64,000 nucleotides of DNA from Diaporthe sp. PMI_573 (GCA_021399435.1 JAJTUP010000015.1:1319534-1383533); one strand, 5' to 3'; shown: positions 22,089 to 33,180, counted from the stretch's first letter. Program-made: numbers and translations. Notes: generated from the sequence alone by a model not told the origin.

Positions 22089-25000
22089 ATGTAAGTCAAC
22101 CCTGACTCCACGGCTGTGGCCGCGGACTTTGCGCTCTACTCAGTTTGTGGCTTGTGCTGCTGCCGTGCTTCCATCTCAGCTTTTGCTGATCCTCCAGTAG
22201 GAAGTTTGGCAAGCAGATCCAGAAGCGCCAGCTTGAAGTCCCCGAGTATGCTGCCAATTTTGTCAACTACAAAGCACTAAAAAAGGTATGTCTTGCCTCC
22301 AGGGCCTCCCATACGACCGCCCCCTCCCCACTCTGGGACACCGTCCGCTTTGAGATTGAAAGGGTACCACAAGAATTCTCTAGAACAACAAAACGAGGAG
22401 TATATCGGAACTGGAGAAGCCTTGTTTTCCACGGTCCAAGTTGTCGCGCCGGTAGTAAGGATGGGCGAGAGACTTATCGCTAACGGCATTTCCCCATAGC
22501 TCATTAAAAAGCTTTCCGCAACTCCGACACTCCAAGCCCAGAATGACCACATTCAACCCGCCGTTACAATAGATTCACAGGCCGCTTTGCAGGCGAACAA
22601 GGCAACGTTCTTCTTCCAGCTGGTATGATAGCCTCTTGGAACTCATAAATGAGCCCGAACGCACCAATGCTAAAAGTACATCAGGAACGGGAGCTGGAGA
22701 AGGTGAACGCCTTTTATCTCCAAAAAGAAGCAGAGGTATGGTCCCGATCGAAACCGCCATTGAATTACTGACATGTCTTCTGACATCCGATCTGCAGCTC
22801 AAAATTCGGCTCAAAACACTTCTGGACAAGAAAAAGGTGCTCCAATCACGCCATGGCATATCAAGACGGTCAGCCAAGTTTACAACCCTTCAAGAGGGCT
22901 TCCAACAATTTGCGAACGACCTCAACAAATTACAGCAATTCGTCGACATAAATGGGACGGCCTTCTCCAAGATCCTGAAGAAATGGGACAAGACTTCCAA
23001 GTCCAAGACGAAGGAGCTCTACCTGTCCAGGGCTGTAGAGGTTCAGCCCTTCTTCAACCCGACAGTCATCAGTGAGCTCTCTGACCAGGTTACAACGAGT
23101 CTGCAGGAGCTCGGTGCTTGGGCAGATGGCGACCACGTCAGCTTTGAGGGGCAAGGACGACCGGACCACATCGTGAGCAGCCACCATCTCCTGGGCACCG
23201 AGGAAGGAGATGCAGACACCGTCCTCCTCGAGACGGTCCTTTCGGGGAACCTCGACTCTTTGAGAGACCTCCTAGGTCGTATGAGAGAAGCAGTGGAACC
23301 CAACTCAACAATGGACCTGTCTTTGATGGAGAGGATCACCAGAACCTTTCTTGCGTCCATCAATGAGGCTCCACAGGAATCTCTCCAGCTCCTGCTGGAT
23401 ACAGGCTTGGTGGACATTCAGTCCGAAGATGACATCAACGAGCGGAATTGCTTACACCAAGCAACCATCTATGGCAACTCTTTTGTCTTGAACCTCGCAT
23501 TGGAAAAAGGCGTTGCCGTCAACCGAACCGATGTCTATGGCCGGGTGCCGTTGCATTATGCGAGTTTGCATGGCCGGTTGGACATGATCGATGCACTATT
23601 GGCTGGTTAGAAGGCCCTGACTCTCGTCATATTATCTATCATTCACTGACATATACTTAGTGGACGCCGACACCATCAACCTCATCGATCACGACAATTT
23701 CCGGCCGTTGGTACATGCCATCATACACAACAACCTGGACTGCGTACAGATGCTTGTGGAGAAAGGGGCCCAGCTGAATTCCATCTCAGAGACCGACCAC
23801 GCCCCTCTGAACCTGGCATGCAAACATGGTTCATATGCTATCGTCGAGCTGCTCCTCACCAAAGGCGCCCAGATACTACCCGATGCCGAGGGTTTATACC
23901 CCCAGCATCTTGTGGCTAGATCTGCCAGGAACCCCGAGCTCCTAAGTCTACTTAAGCATTTCGGAGCCGACCTAGATCAAATCGACAAGCTGTATGGGTG
24001 GACGCCACTCGTACATGCTGCCAGCGAGGGCAATGTGCCTTGCTTACGAGCACTCCTGGACGAAGGTGTTGACGCTAATATTCTTGACGAGAAAGACCTC
24101 TCAGCGCTTTACTATGCAGCGTGGGAGGGTCATCTGGAGTGCATGAATTTGCTGATATCCCTTCAAAGTACACCGACCCAGGAACCGAGCCCCAGGGCAA
24201 CACAAGTATTGCCGCCGTCATTGGGCCCAATGGCCCAGACGCAGGGCCCCGAAATCATGTCACTGGATCCAGATGGTATCCCAGACCTAGAATTGCCGCC
24301 ACCCATCATCCCGCTGCGCAGATACGGACACAATTTCCTAGACACCAAGACGGTCGTACAGATCAACTTCGGGGCGGATGCTGAACAGCCCCTCGTGTTC
24401 TTCCACGATGGCAAATACCCCGCCGCTCGGCTGACCATTTCATCCAAGGCCGCAGACTTCATTCCCAAGAATATCATCCTCCCCTTCACAGAAGATACCC
24501 GTCTTGTTTCTTTCCAGGCCGATAACCTGGACAGTTTCACGCTGGACTTTGACGTGTTCCCTACATATGGAGCTAAGATCATTGCGAAGACGGTGGCTTT
24601 GCCCAATACCTTCCGGGCCTCATTGGGTAGTTCTGGCAGCTGCTGCCTTCCTTTGTTTGATCCTCGACTTCGTGCGATCGGTCAAATCAGCTTTACTACG
24701 CAGGTCATCAAACCTTTCCAAGGGAAGCCGCTGGAAATCACCGATTTCGAGACATACTGGAAGGCGACCAGGCAGTTTGATCGCCATATCAGCAGTTTTG
24801 TCACCGGATCGAGTCTTGTTGGTAATTTTGTCAGACTCTACGTGCAGCAGACCAAGGACGGTGTCGCGGTGCTTTGGCCTACAAGGACAGTCGACATGGG
24901 TACAGAAGGCATGGCCGTTCCATTGTCTTGGGTAACTCATGCACAGTTCGACCAGATGGCCCGGATCTCGCCTTCGAGGAAGGCCCTTGCCGCGGGGATT

Positions 25001-25752
25001 CTCGACCAACCGATTGAGCTTCAGGACATCCATCGCCATTTCGCATCAGCGGGGCTCACTCTCGCTGAGGCCCTCGACATACTACCCTCGAACATCAACG
25101 TCAATCTGCACTTCATCTATCAAATAGCGGAGGACCACGCCCATCCACAACCCCAAGAGTCGAACAGCCGCGGGTTGAACTGCTTCGTTGACTCGGTGCT
25201 GGGGATTGTGTTTGATCACGCGCGCGTGCAGCGTGCACAGTCCCAGCAGAGTGGAGGCAGCACGGCAGTCCGGTCCGTCGTATTCAGCTCTTACAGCCCT
25301 AGCGTCTGCACGGCGCTCAACTGGAAGCAGCCGAACTTCCCTGTGTTCATGTGCAACGACCTCGGCCGCGAGGAGGTCTCGATGGCGCCCCCGCAGATGA
25401 TCGCCGCGGCCGTGAACCATGGCCGTAGGTCCAGCTCGATCAAGGAGGTAGTCAGGACGGCGCAGGGCAATAACTTCATGGGGTTGGTGGTTGCTTCAAG
25501 GCTCCTGGTATGTGTTATCGAACACCATCCGCACATCTGTGATTTCTGTGTATCTCCATACTAATTCGAGAATAGAAAATGGTACCGGCGCTTGTGGACG
25601 CTATCAAGGCTCAGGGACTCGCCCTCGTGGTCGACAAGTCCTCCGAGGCTGGACCGCTGTCCGACCCTCCGCCCGAAAAACTGCCGACTGGAGTTGACGG
25701 CGTTTTCAAATACACTGGTGTGCTGAGATTCACGGATTCGATAGACATGTAA
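22089..25752 (+). CDS. Pho81/NUC-2 type phosphate regulator (SPX-ankyrin-GDPD-like)
   Basis: Seven exons: 22089-22090, 22201-22285, 22500-22622, 22685-22735, 22798-23605, 23661-25507 and 25576-25752, giving 1,030 residues. The first coding exon supplies only AT of the start codon; G comes from exon 2, giving MKFGKQIQKRQLEVPEYAAN, the hallmark N-terminus of this family. Domains: SPX (1 to about 190, split over five exons), ankyrin repeats (about 299-530, including YGRVPLHYASLHGRLDMIDA and YGWTPLVHAASEGNVPCLRA), then a GDPD-like C-terminal domain (about 570-1,000) whose start lacks the usual catalytic His-Arg-Gly motif, so it is probably regulatory. In yeast and Neurospora such proteins sense phosphate/inositol pyrophosphates and inhibit the Pho80-Pho85 (PREG-PGOV) kinase. 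Length is close to NUC-2. Every joint preserves frame. Confidence 0.94.
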
Positions 25753-26379
25753 CAGCTTGAAACGAAGTTCCACGTTTCTGAAAGAAAAGATAGCCCTAGA
25801 TCGCTTTCAAAAATGAGACCTCGCAGAAAGTTATGGAGCTTACAAGAGCTCAGATTGTGATGATGATGAGTATTGTGGTAGTCAAAGCTGGAAAAATATG
25901 GGATGACCAGGCCGGGTGTGGCCCAAACTCTGCACATATATGGATCCGACATTTGAGCTGGACATATCTGACTTTACGCTGGCAAGCTCGCGTGCAAAAG
26001 TGAGACTTGTAGGCATAAACATGTGTGACAATAGACTCGACGAGACAGATTTTCTGTTTTTTTGTAAATACCCGCGATCGTTACCGTGCGTTCCGATTCA
26101 GGTCCGGTTGTCATGAAAGGAAGGGGTTTGGAGGGTTGCATTTCTCTTGGCCACTGGGTAGCCCGCTCAACAGAGACAGTATGACGTGTAACGTCTCGGC
26201 AGCTACGCTCATGTTTTTGGAGGGCTGAGAGATTTCTGATAATATTCTGAATAGGGGTATCTAGCATCACACGACTCATACCTTTCGCGTTTCTCATTCT
26301 CCGACATTCGCAAAACCGACAGCAACGCCTATACACATGGCCTCCTTTCTCGAAGGGCAGGGTATACAGGCCCGAAGTT
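25753..26379. other. Convergent intergenic region
   Basis: About 630 bp between the 3' ends of the Pho81-like gene and the membrane-protein gene. It must hold both 3' UTRs. Nothing else is recognisable. Confidence 0.5.
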
Positions 26380-27194
26380 TCAGGCGCCTTTGTAGTCGTA
26401 CCTCAGCGCCGTCAGTTCCCCCTCCGGGTCGACGTTGGCCATCACCAGCTTCGCCACGATGACGACGGAGTACACAATGGCGGGCAGGTTCCCCAGGCCG
26501 AGCCAGCCAAAGTGCTGGCTATGATCTTCATCACGGTCGTAGTGCTCGCTGGTCCCGCGCTGCTGCACCAGCAGGCCGTACAGGACCAACACGGCGCAGA
26601 GCCCGACGTTCAGCAGCGGCAGATGCCTCCCCAGCGGGCTCTTCTGCGGGGCGACGCTGAAGCTGCTCGCACGCCTCCGGCGGCGCCGGCGCTGGCTCAG
26701 GGTGCTGATCCCGCTGGAGCCGGCCTCGCCCTCGCTTTCGATTTGATCGTGGGCCGGGGCCCCGGACCCGGAACTGGTCCAGCTGTCCAGCGCGTGGATG
26801 CCCGTCTCGGTCGGCGGCAGGCTGAAGAGGAGAAAGGCGGTGCTCGCCAGGGAGGTCAGACCCAGCACGGCGATGAGGGTCGTCGAGGGGCGGAAGAGCG
26901 CGAGGAGGTAGGGTATGCACGAGAGGATGGGCAGCGCGAGGAGGATGATCTGGTACTGCTGGTTGTGGGTCGCGTTCTGCTCGGCGAGGTCCTGGATGAG
27001 CTTCTCCTGTTCTGTTCATGGGTGGGTTAGCCGTGCGTCTGTATGGGAGAATAATGTTGCATGATGCTCTCCAACAGGACATCAGCAAGCATACCTTCTT
27101 CATCGAGGACCTCGGGCGTGCTCCCAGTGGAACTCTCGTCGGTGGGGTAGTGGAATGTGCGACGAAGTCGCGTTCTTGCGTTGCTGATGTCCAT
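26380..27194 (-). CDS. Predicted four-helix membrane protein, unknown function
   Basis: Two exons on the minus strand, 27194-27095 and 27011-26380, giving 243 residues; the 83-bp intron is GTATGC...ACAG. The N-terminus (MDISNARTRLRRTFHYPTDE) looks like a conserved fungal opening and is followed by an acidic stretch. Four hydrophobic segments follow: YQIILLALPILSCIPYLLAL, LIAVLGLTSLASTAFLLFSL, LPLLNVGLCAVLVLYGLLV and LPAIVYSVVIVAKLVMANV. Between helices 2 and 3 lies a polar loop with a run of seven arginines. I do not recognise a named family. It shares a short divergent promoter with Coa1. An alternative is a soluble start further in, but the splice joint reads smoothly. Confidence 0.75.
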
Positions 27195-27556
27195 GTTGCC
27201 TCGCTTGCTGCACAAGGCCGCGTTAGAACAGCCCCGTTGCTGTGCTGACGACGGGATCTTTAAATGAGCGCGACTAGCAGGGTAAGGTAGCGAGCTGTGC
27301 GCTGGCGAGGTTACATGGGATGAAGTCAAGCAAGAGGCAGATCGCAAATAAGGTTTGGGAGCTGAAGTCCTGCCGAGCCATGTGCCGCGGTCTCGCAGCC
27401 TGGGTGACGTCGATCTCCCCTAAGAGCCGCTGCCGGCCGCGTGAGAAACAGGGGGTCTCGGGCCCACACTTGAGGTGGGATGATCGACTTCAGCCTTGCA
27501 TTATTTCAACGTCTGCCTCTCCCCAACGTCCAATTTGCACTCACACGGTCGCAGAC
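27195..27556. promoter_or_regulatory. Divergent promoter, 4-TM protein / Coa1
   Basis: A 362-bp gap between two head-to-head start codons, so both genes must share it. No TATA box is evident. Confidence 0.5.
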
Positions 27557-28290
27557 ATGTTACCAAGGCCGATATGTAGGACGCCGGTCCTGCGGGCACT
27601 GAGGTCTCCCGCCTCAAGGAGAGCCCTTCCACAAAGACGGTCGCTCATCGCCGCCCCGAAGCCTGGAGATGGACCTCTGATGGAAAGACGCGCCGACAGG
27701 GAGCTGCCAGGTGAGCTTAGCCGTCCTGTCTGCCCACAACGGTCTTCCCGGCGCTCTCCGCGGATGACTGCTTGCTTGCTTGCTTGCTTGATTGACCGAC
27801 TGACCGACTGACATGCTCGCTCGCAGATGTCGAAGCAAACCGATTCCGCTGGTCGCGCACGCTGCCCATCTTCTTCACCATTGTCGCCGCCGCCAGCGTC
27901 GCCATCTTCAACTACCAGAAGAGCTCGTCGCCCGTCGTCTCGTCCACGCTGTACGCGCTGCGACACAACTCCAGGGCCCGCGAGTACCTGGGCGACGAGA
28001 TCTACTTCCAACAACAGATCCCCTGGATCAGCGGGGAGATGAACCAGCTGCACGGCCGCATCGACATCTCCTTCTCGGTCAAGGGCACCAAGAACTCGGG
28101 CGTCATGCGCTTCGCGAGCTTCAGGCCTACCCCCAAGGGCGTCTTCGAGACCACCGAGTGGAGCCTCGAGACGACCGACGGGAAGAGGATCGACCTCCTG
28201 GACGACGGGGACCCGTTCCGTGCGATGAGGATGCCTGGTGGGCTGGATGATGAGGAGGACGAGGAAACCACGAGGGGCTTCAGGCACTAG
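27557..28290 (+). CDS. Cytochrome c oxidase assembly factor Coa1
   Basis: Two exons, 27557-27710 and 27827-28290, giving 205 residues. The N-terminus is Arg-rich and lacks acidic residues (about 1-35), as in a mitochondrial presequence. A membrane helix lies at about 63-80 (LPIFFTIVAAASVAIFNY). It is followed by the Coa1/DUF1783 region (VVSSTLYALRHNSRAREYLG, GRIDISFSVKGTKNSGVMRF). Coa1 acts in the inner membrane on newly made Cox1 during complex IV assembly. The length is close to the yeast protein (about 197). The acidic C-terminus is lineage-specific. The 116-bp intron carries tandem TTGC and GACTGACC repeats at 27,771-27,812 and ends in CTCGCAG. Confidence 0.92.
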
Positions 28291-29015
28291 ATGAAGTCCC
28301 ACGGCGCACGGGGCCGGCTTTTTCATAATCATGGAAGGTCTGTCAATGGCTTCAACAGAACAGCATTCGTGATCGGCAGTCTCGAGCCAACAGCGATAGG
28401 CCCGTCACGCACAAGCACAGAGTCCGAACCTGTGGCAACCGAAGTGCGCGATAGAATGGCACTTCTCGAGGCTCTTCAGGTCAATACCACAAGGTCTTGG
28501 CCTAGCATTCGCAGGAGAGAGAGGGCCTCGTGAGGGACCCCAAAGGCCCTGACCGATCTACAGGCCAGGACAGCAATTGTCGCTCGATTGCGGCAGAGCG
28601 ACCTATGTATGATCTGGTAGACACGCTGTAAAATAGTCCCAGCATCCAAGTTCAATGGTTTGGTGCCATTATCCGGTTCATCCAACTACTCATCTTCGTC
28701 CTGAGCCGCTCTCTAGTCCCTTACACATCGTCCGGATTCGTAGCAGCACACAGCACACAGCACACAGCACACAGCGGGAGCTGTGGGCGGAACGTGTAGC
28801 TGGGGTAAGAGTCCTACCGCACATCTTAATTCACTGTTTCAGTGATATCAAGCTGCGGAGCACCAATACAGCGCGCGAGCTGGCCAGCGCAGCCTTGTCG
28901 TGAATGGGGTCTGGGTGCCTTGAGGATACTCAGCAACATCTCATCAAGACTGTTTACGTGCTTCAAAGTGTTCCCATGTACATTTTTTTTTTTTTGGTTC
29001 GCCAGAGTACTGATC
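28291..29015. other. Convergent intergenic region
   Basis: About 725 bp between the 3' ends of Coa1 and the uL3m gene. It contains a short tandem repeat (28,744-28,774) and a T-run at 28,983-28,996 next to the uL3m stop codon. No gene is seen. Confidence 0.5.
28744..28774 (+). repeat. CACACAG 7-bp tandem repeat
   Basis: About four perfect copies of a 7-bp unit (CACACAG) in non-coding sequence. Confidence 0.8.
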
Positions 29016-30146
29016 CTACACAGTGATCGGCGTCGCAGCCTCCTCAGCGGTCTCATGCAGGCCCATCTGAACAGCCTCCGCTATCCTGCCCTCCTTTCTC
29101 AGCTGCTTGAGCTCCAGGTGCATCCTCCGTGCCTCACTGAGGTCTTCTTCGGCATTCGGAAACCTCTCGTTCAGTGCCTGGTTCATCTTGTCGATGAACT
29201 CCTGCGGCGGAGGGTCCTGCTTGACGGCATCCGAGATCCTGACAAGCGCCCCCTTTGGTCCTGCCACACAACCCTTGACCACAATGATACCCAGGTCGAT
29301 GTCCACCCTCAGGACCGCCAGGTTTTGCATCGTCGCCCTCTCGTTGCCCATGCGCCCCGGCATCTTCTTGCCTGGCAGGATTCTCGAACCACTTCCTTGT
29401 GACGGGCCGACGCTACCCATTGTCCTGTGGTTCTTGGAGTTACCGTGACTCGCCTCCTGCCCGCTAAAACCATGCCTCTTCATGCCACCTGCGAACCCCA
29501 TGCCCCTTGAGTTCGCCCTGACGTCCACCCACTGTCCCTTGTGGAACCAGTCCGGCAGCAGCTGCACGCCCACGGGCGGCGCCAAGCCCCTCTCGTCGCA
29601 CACCTGGAACTCCACGAGGTGCTCCTTGGGCGGGATGCCCTTGGCCTCGTAGTACCCTAGCTCCGGCGCCGTGACGTTGCCGGGACGCTTCGACCCGCAG
29701 CCCACCTGCACGGCGCAGTAGCCGTGCTTCTCGCGCGTCTTGTGCGCCACGACCTGGCACTCCTCGACCTGGAGCACCGTGCAGGCCATGCGCTTGCCGT
29801 TATGCGTGTAGTAGGCCGTCATGCCCTTCTTTGTGGCCAGGATTCCCGTCCGGAGGGGCGTACTTTGCTGCTTGCGCTTCTGAGCGGCCGCGGGGGACGT
29901 GGTCGGCTCCGGCAGGCCGTTGCCCGAGTTGTACTTGATCTGGAAGCTCGAACGCTTGGGGAGCGTGCTCCACCCATACTTGACGCCGCGCGCCTGGGTG
30001 GTCTGCGAGGCGACGGCGACGGAGAGGGCGGGTCGGAAGGCTAGCGACGTCGTTTGGGGGTGTTGTATGCCGGCGATGAGGGCCGACGGTGCCCTTGACG
30101 GTCGGGGTATTGATGCCCAGCACCTCGCTGGTATGGTAGGCGCCAT
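29016..30146 (-). CDS. Mitochondrial large-subunit ribosomal protein uL3m
   Basis: Single exon of 376 residues. The first about 53 residues are rich in Arg, Ser and Ala with almost no acidic residues, as in a mitochondrial presequence. The L3 fold follows: an opening like TGILATKKGMTAYY, then the L3 signature GGMKRHGFSGQEASHG...GSIG-like GSVGPSQGSGSRILPGKKMPGRMG, which contacts 23S-type rRNA near the peptidyl-transferase centre. A C-terminal charged extension (about 330-376) is coiled-coil like. The yeast equivalent is MRPL9. It shares a 338-bp divergent promoter with the CCDC25 gene. Confidence 0.95.
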   Translation of the reverse strand: MAPTIPARCWASIPRPSRAPSALIAGIQHPQTTSLAFRPALSVAVASQTTQARGVKYGWSTLPKRSSFQIKYNSGNGLPEPTTSPAAAQKRKQQSTPLRTGILATKKGMTAYYTHNGKRMACTVLQVEECQVVAHKTREKHGYCAVQVGCGSKRPGNVTAPELGYYEAKGIPPKEHLVEFQVCDERGLAPPVGVQLLPDWFHKGQWVDVRANSRGMGFAGGMKRHGFSGQEASHGNSKNHRTMGSVGPSQGSGSRILPGKKMPGRMGNERATMQNLAVLRVDIDLGIIVVKGCVAGPKGALVRISDAVKQDPPPQEFIDKMNQALNERFPNAEEDLSEARRMHLELKQLRKEGRIAEAVQMGLHETAEEAATPITV

Positions 30147-30484
30147 TGTCGCTGCGCTGCGTTTGAAGCGAACGAACGGCGATGTGAGGTCGTGGGGTCG
30201 TGATGCGTGGGCGAAGCACTAATCCACCCGAAATTTGAGGTTCTGGGCGTCGCTGTGCCTAGCACTTGTCGCAGGCGAATACGGTTTGCCTGCCCCGGTT
30301 GTGGAGGAAAAGTCGTGGGGATAAAATACAGGCATAGCGTAACTTACAGGCTTACAGCACCCCAAACACCACCAACCCCGGGCGGCCGACGAGACGAGCC
30401 TGAGATTTGCACACGAGACACTTGATTCTCGTTTTCTTTTCTTTTTTTTTTGTTTTCCCATCCTCATTGACCTCAATCTCCAGG
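30147..30484. promoter_or_regulatory. Divergent promoter, uL3m / CCDC25
   Basis: 338 bp between two start codons. A T-rich run at 30,431-30,460 lies about 25 bp before the CCDC25 ATG. Confidence 0.5.
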
Positions 30485-31504
30485 ATGGTCTATTACTTCA
30501 CCTCGACCGTGGTCGACCCGCCCGCCTACGTCTACGTGGGCAAGGACAAATTTGAGAGTGCGTGAGATCCAAGCCACGCGCCCGTAATCAAGAGGCGAAT
30601 GTCAACTCACAGATCCCGATAGATGAGGGCCTCATCAAGTATGGGTGGGAAGAGGATGTTTGGTTAGTTTATCCCAGCACTGTCGTGGTCTCCGCTTGCT
30701 GGAACAGCGTACTCACAAGGCTGGCTGCAGGGTATGAGTGAGACCCGTGCTTATGAAAGCGTCCACCACCGGCCTGACTTGCTTGTGTGGTGTTCTAGTT
30801 CCATGTCGACAAGCTTTCCAGTGCACATATCTACCTGCGGCTGAGAGAAGGCGAGACGTGGGAGGACATCCCCGAACCCCTCGTCACGGACCTGGCACAG
30901 CTTACCAAGGCCAACTCCATCGAAGGTATGCCATACTGCCGTCAATGTGATGAAGACCTGTGTGCTTAGAGAGATCTGCTCAGGCAATAAGAAGGACAAC
31001 ATCACTATCATCTACACACCATGGTCAAACCTCAAGAAAGACGGCAGCATGGCGGTCGGCCAGGTTTCCTTCCACAACGACAAAAAGGTTAGCCCATTGC
31101 CCACGACGTGAGACGTCGGGACTACTTTTCTGACTCTCCCGCCAGGTCAAGAGGGTCATTGTGCGTGAGAGGGAGAACGCGATCATCAACCGACTCAACA
31201 AGACCAAGGTTGAGAAGCATCCCGACCTGAAGCAAGAGAAGGACGACCGGCAGCGGGAGCTGCGGAAGAAGGATCAGTCCGCCCAGTTGGCACGAGTACG
31301 TGTTGTGTGCGCTACCCATCTTAGCAACTGTCGGTTGAAACTAACTCACCCCTCCAGAAGAAGGAAGAAGCCCGGATAAAGAAGGAGAGAGAGCAGCTGA
31401 AGTACCAGAAGGATCACGCGTACGATGACATCTTCAGCGAGGAGAACATGGCGGCATCAAGCAACCAGGACCGAAGTGAGAACTGGGAGGACGACTTTAT
31501 GTAA
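30485..31504 (+). CDS. CCDC25/Jlp2 family protein (NFACT-R domain)
   Basis: Exons 30485-30557, 30623-30662, a probable single nucleotide at 30731, then 30799-30925, 30984-31087, 31146-31295 and 31358-31504, giving 213 residues. The protein matches CCDC25 from end to end: [42 protein letters not shown], then a charged coiled coil (about 145-190) and a C-terminal [11 protein letters not shown]. The NFACT-R (DUF814) domain is shared with Rqc2/NEMF. Human CCDC25 has been reported to bind extracellular DNA; the fungal role (yeast Jlp2) is unknown to me. The invariant Trp before FHVDK can only be encoded if G30731, flanked by CTGCAG and GTATGA, is retained as a 1-nt exon between introns of 68 and 67 bp. 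Confidence 0.92.
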
Positions 31505-32044
31505 CTACCACGGTGTCGTTATGACGAGCCAGAGAGAAATCCATCCAGTGAAGCTGTACACGTGGCTCGGATAATGTTGAAATACTGTCCAGTCTGTTTC
31601 AAGCTGAAGTCTGCAAGCTCACCTCGCTGGGATCTCTCCCATGCAAGCCACAGGCCATCTCAAAACTGTCTTCCCACAGGGATTTGTCCCACAGGAGGCC
31701 AGAGATTATCTCACGATAGGAGGTTGCACAGGAGGATGGCCTGTATGAGAAGGGACATTACCCCACAGAGATTGCCTGATACGAGGTCATCCCAGAGGAG
31801 TTTATCCCATAGGAAGATATACTACGGGAGGTTGCCCCCCGGCGCGCTGCCTATTGACCGACTCCACTGCCCATCTGATTGATGTCCGTTCCCTTCACCT
31901 TGTGATCATTTGGATTGGCCGCAGCCTCGTACTATTGATCGAGTTAGTCATCTCCATATTTCTGTAAACGGATAGGAATCAAGAAGGCCACTTTGAAGGA
32001 CTGCCTCCGGGGGTCTAGAAGCATGAAGGACGCTGCAGACAGCT
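31505..32044. other. Convergent intergenic region with minisatellite
   Basis: About 540 bp between the CCDC25 and PITH gene 3' ends. It is dominated by the 15-bp minisatellite listed separately; the rest is unremarkable. Confidence 0.5.
31660..31843 (+). repeat. 15-bp minisatellite, locus B
   Basis: Five contiguous 15-bp units run from 31,769 to 31,843 (AGATTGCCTGATACG, AGGTCATCCCAGAGG, AGTTTATCCCATAGG, AAGATATACTACGGG, AGGTTGCCCCCCGGC). More degraded units lie upstream to about 31,660 (TCTTCCCACAGG, TTTGTCCCACAGG, ATAGGAGGTTGCACAGG). Same unit and strand as locus A. Confidence 0.8.
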
Positions 32045-32774
32045 TCATGGAAGGGAATGCCAGGTATAAAATAGTGATACGAAAGCAATGGGGGTTCGGC
32101 TCACGAGAATATTAGCAGGGGCGCGCCCAGTTTGTGTCCATTCTCCCTTGAAACCGAGGTACGATATCCTCGTGACGTCCTCCTCGCCGTCGCCAAAGTT
32201 GTCCGGGAAGAACAGGGTCAGTCTCTGCACCTTTCCGAACTTGGCGCGCTTCACGGGGATGTCCTGGACCTCGGACGTCTGCGAGAGCTCGAATTCCTGC
32301 TCGGCGGGTGTGTCCTCGGCTGCCTCGAAGTCGACGTCCTCCCTGTTCTGGAAGACCTTGAGTGTCTTGGGCGCGCTGGCCGACTGCGAGGTGCGGATGA
32401 GTATCGAATGCAGCTTTACCTGCCCGGCGAAGCTGGACGGCCGGCCCTGCGGTGTTTAGTCGATCGGCCTTTGCACCTGCCGGGGGAGGCGGCCTTGTGT
32501 ATTGTAGTTCGTGTTTTGAGACTTACGGGACGTTGATGATCAACTGCTCATCGGCATCGCTGGCAACCTCGGGCTGGTCGCTCAGCCTGTCCGTCCATTC
32601 CTTCTTCGTTATGGCCTTGCCAGAGCCGTGCACGCTCTCGTTGAGGCTTGTGATGTTGTCAAAGTCGATGTGTTGGTACAGCGAGAACTGCAGCGCCGGT
32701 GTAATATCATCAGAATGGTCGTGTTCTCCATGGGAGTGGCCGTGATGGCCATGTTCATCATGACAGTGAGACAT
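32045..32774 (-). CDS. PITH-domain protein (PITHD1-like)
   Basis: Two exons on the minus strand, 32774-32527 and 32432-32045, giving 211 residues, the usual PITHD1 length. The 94-bp intron is GTAAGT...GTCCAG with an ACTAAAC branch; the joint reads NVP-FAGQVKLHSILIRTS, as in relatives. The N-terminus is His-rich (HCHDEHGHHGHSHGEHDHSD), which may bind metal. The PITH domain covers about residues 25-195 and includes EVQDIPVKRAKFGKVQRLTL, FPDNFGDGEEDVT and ISYLGFKGEW. PITH domains bind the 26S proteasome in thioredoxin-like proteins. After NIL the expected YEAA-type tail is missing: the frame continues VSRTPIAF to a stop. A GTGAGC donor at that point suggests a last intron I cannot close, so the final 15-20 residues are uncertain. 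Confidence 0.85.
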
Positions 32775-33180
32775 CGCCGACCGTTGTTTTGGAAGTTTGG
32801 GAAACCAGCGGGTTGAGTGTAAGAGTGAGCGAGCGAGGTTCACTGTGTGGCCCACGGCTTTTGTAAGTCACAGGCTGCAGATCGGTCCACTCAGCTAGAT
32901 GCTCCCCGGCATCTCAACAGTACCTGTCAAATGAACGAACTAGCTACGAACAAACACACCAGTGAAGATATTGCGTAAAGATGTCATTTTTGAAAGCAAT
33001 ATTCACATCGCTAAAGACAGCAGCATCATGGGAAACGAAAGGGATTCATTTGCGTCCTCACTTGGCTGGGAATGAATTCAACATCTGCAATCAAAACCAA
33101 CCTCGTTGTGGCAAAGACAGTGGGGCTGCATAGATATATCCAGCATTCTCAAATTTCTTCTCGAGGCAGTACCAGAATTT
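32775..33180. other. Intergenic, promoter of PITH gene / 3' end of Rrn6-like gene
   Basis: About 400 bp between two minus-strand genes, holding the PITH promoter and the Rrn6-like 3' UTR. Nothing else is visible. Confidence 0.5.
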
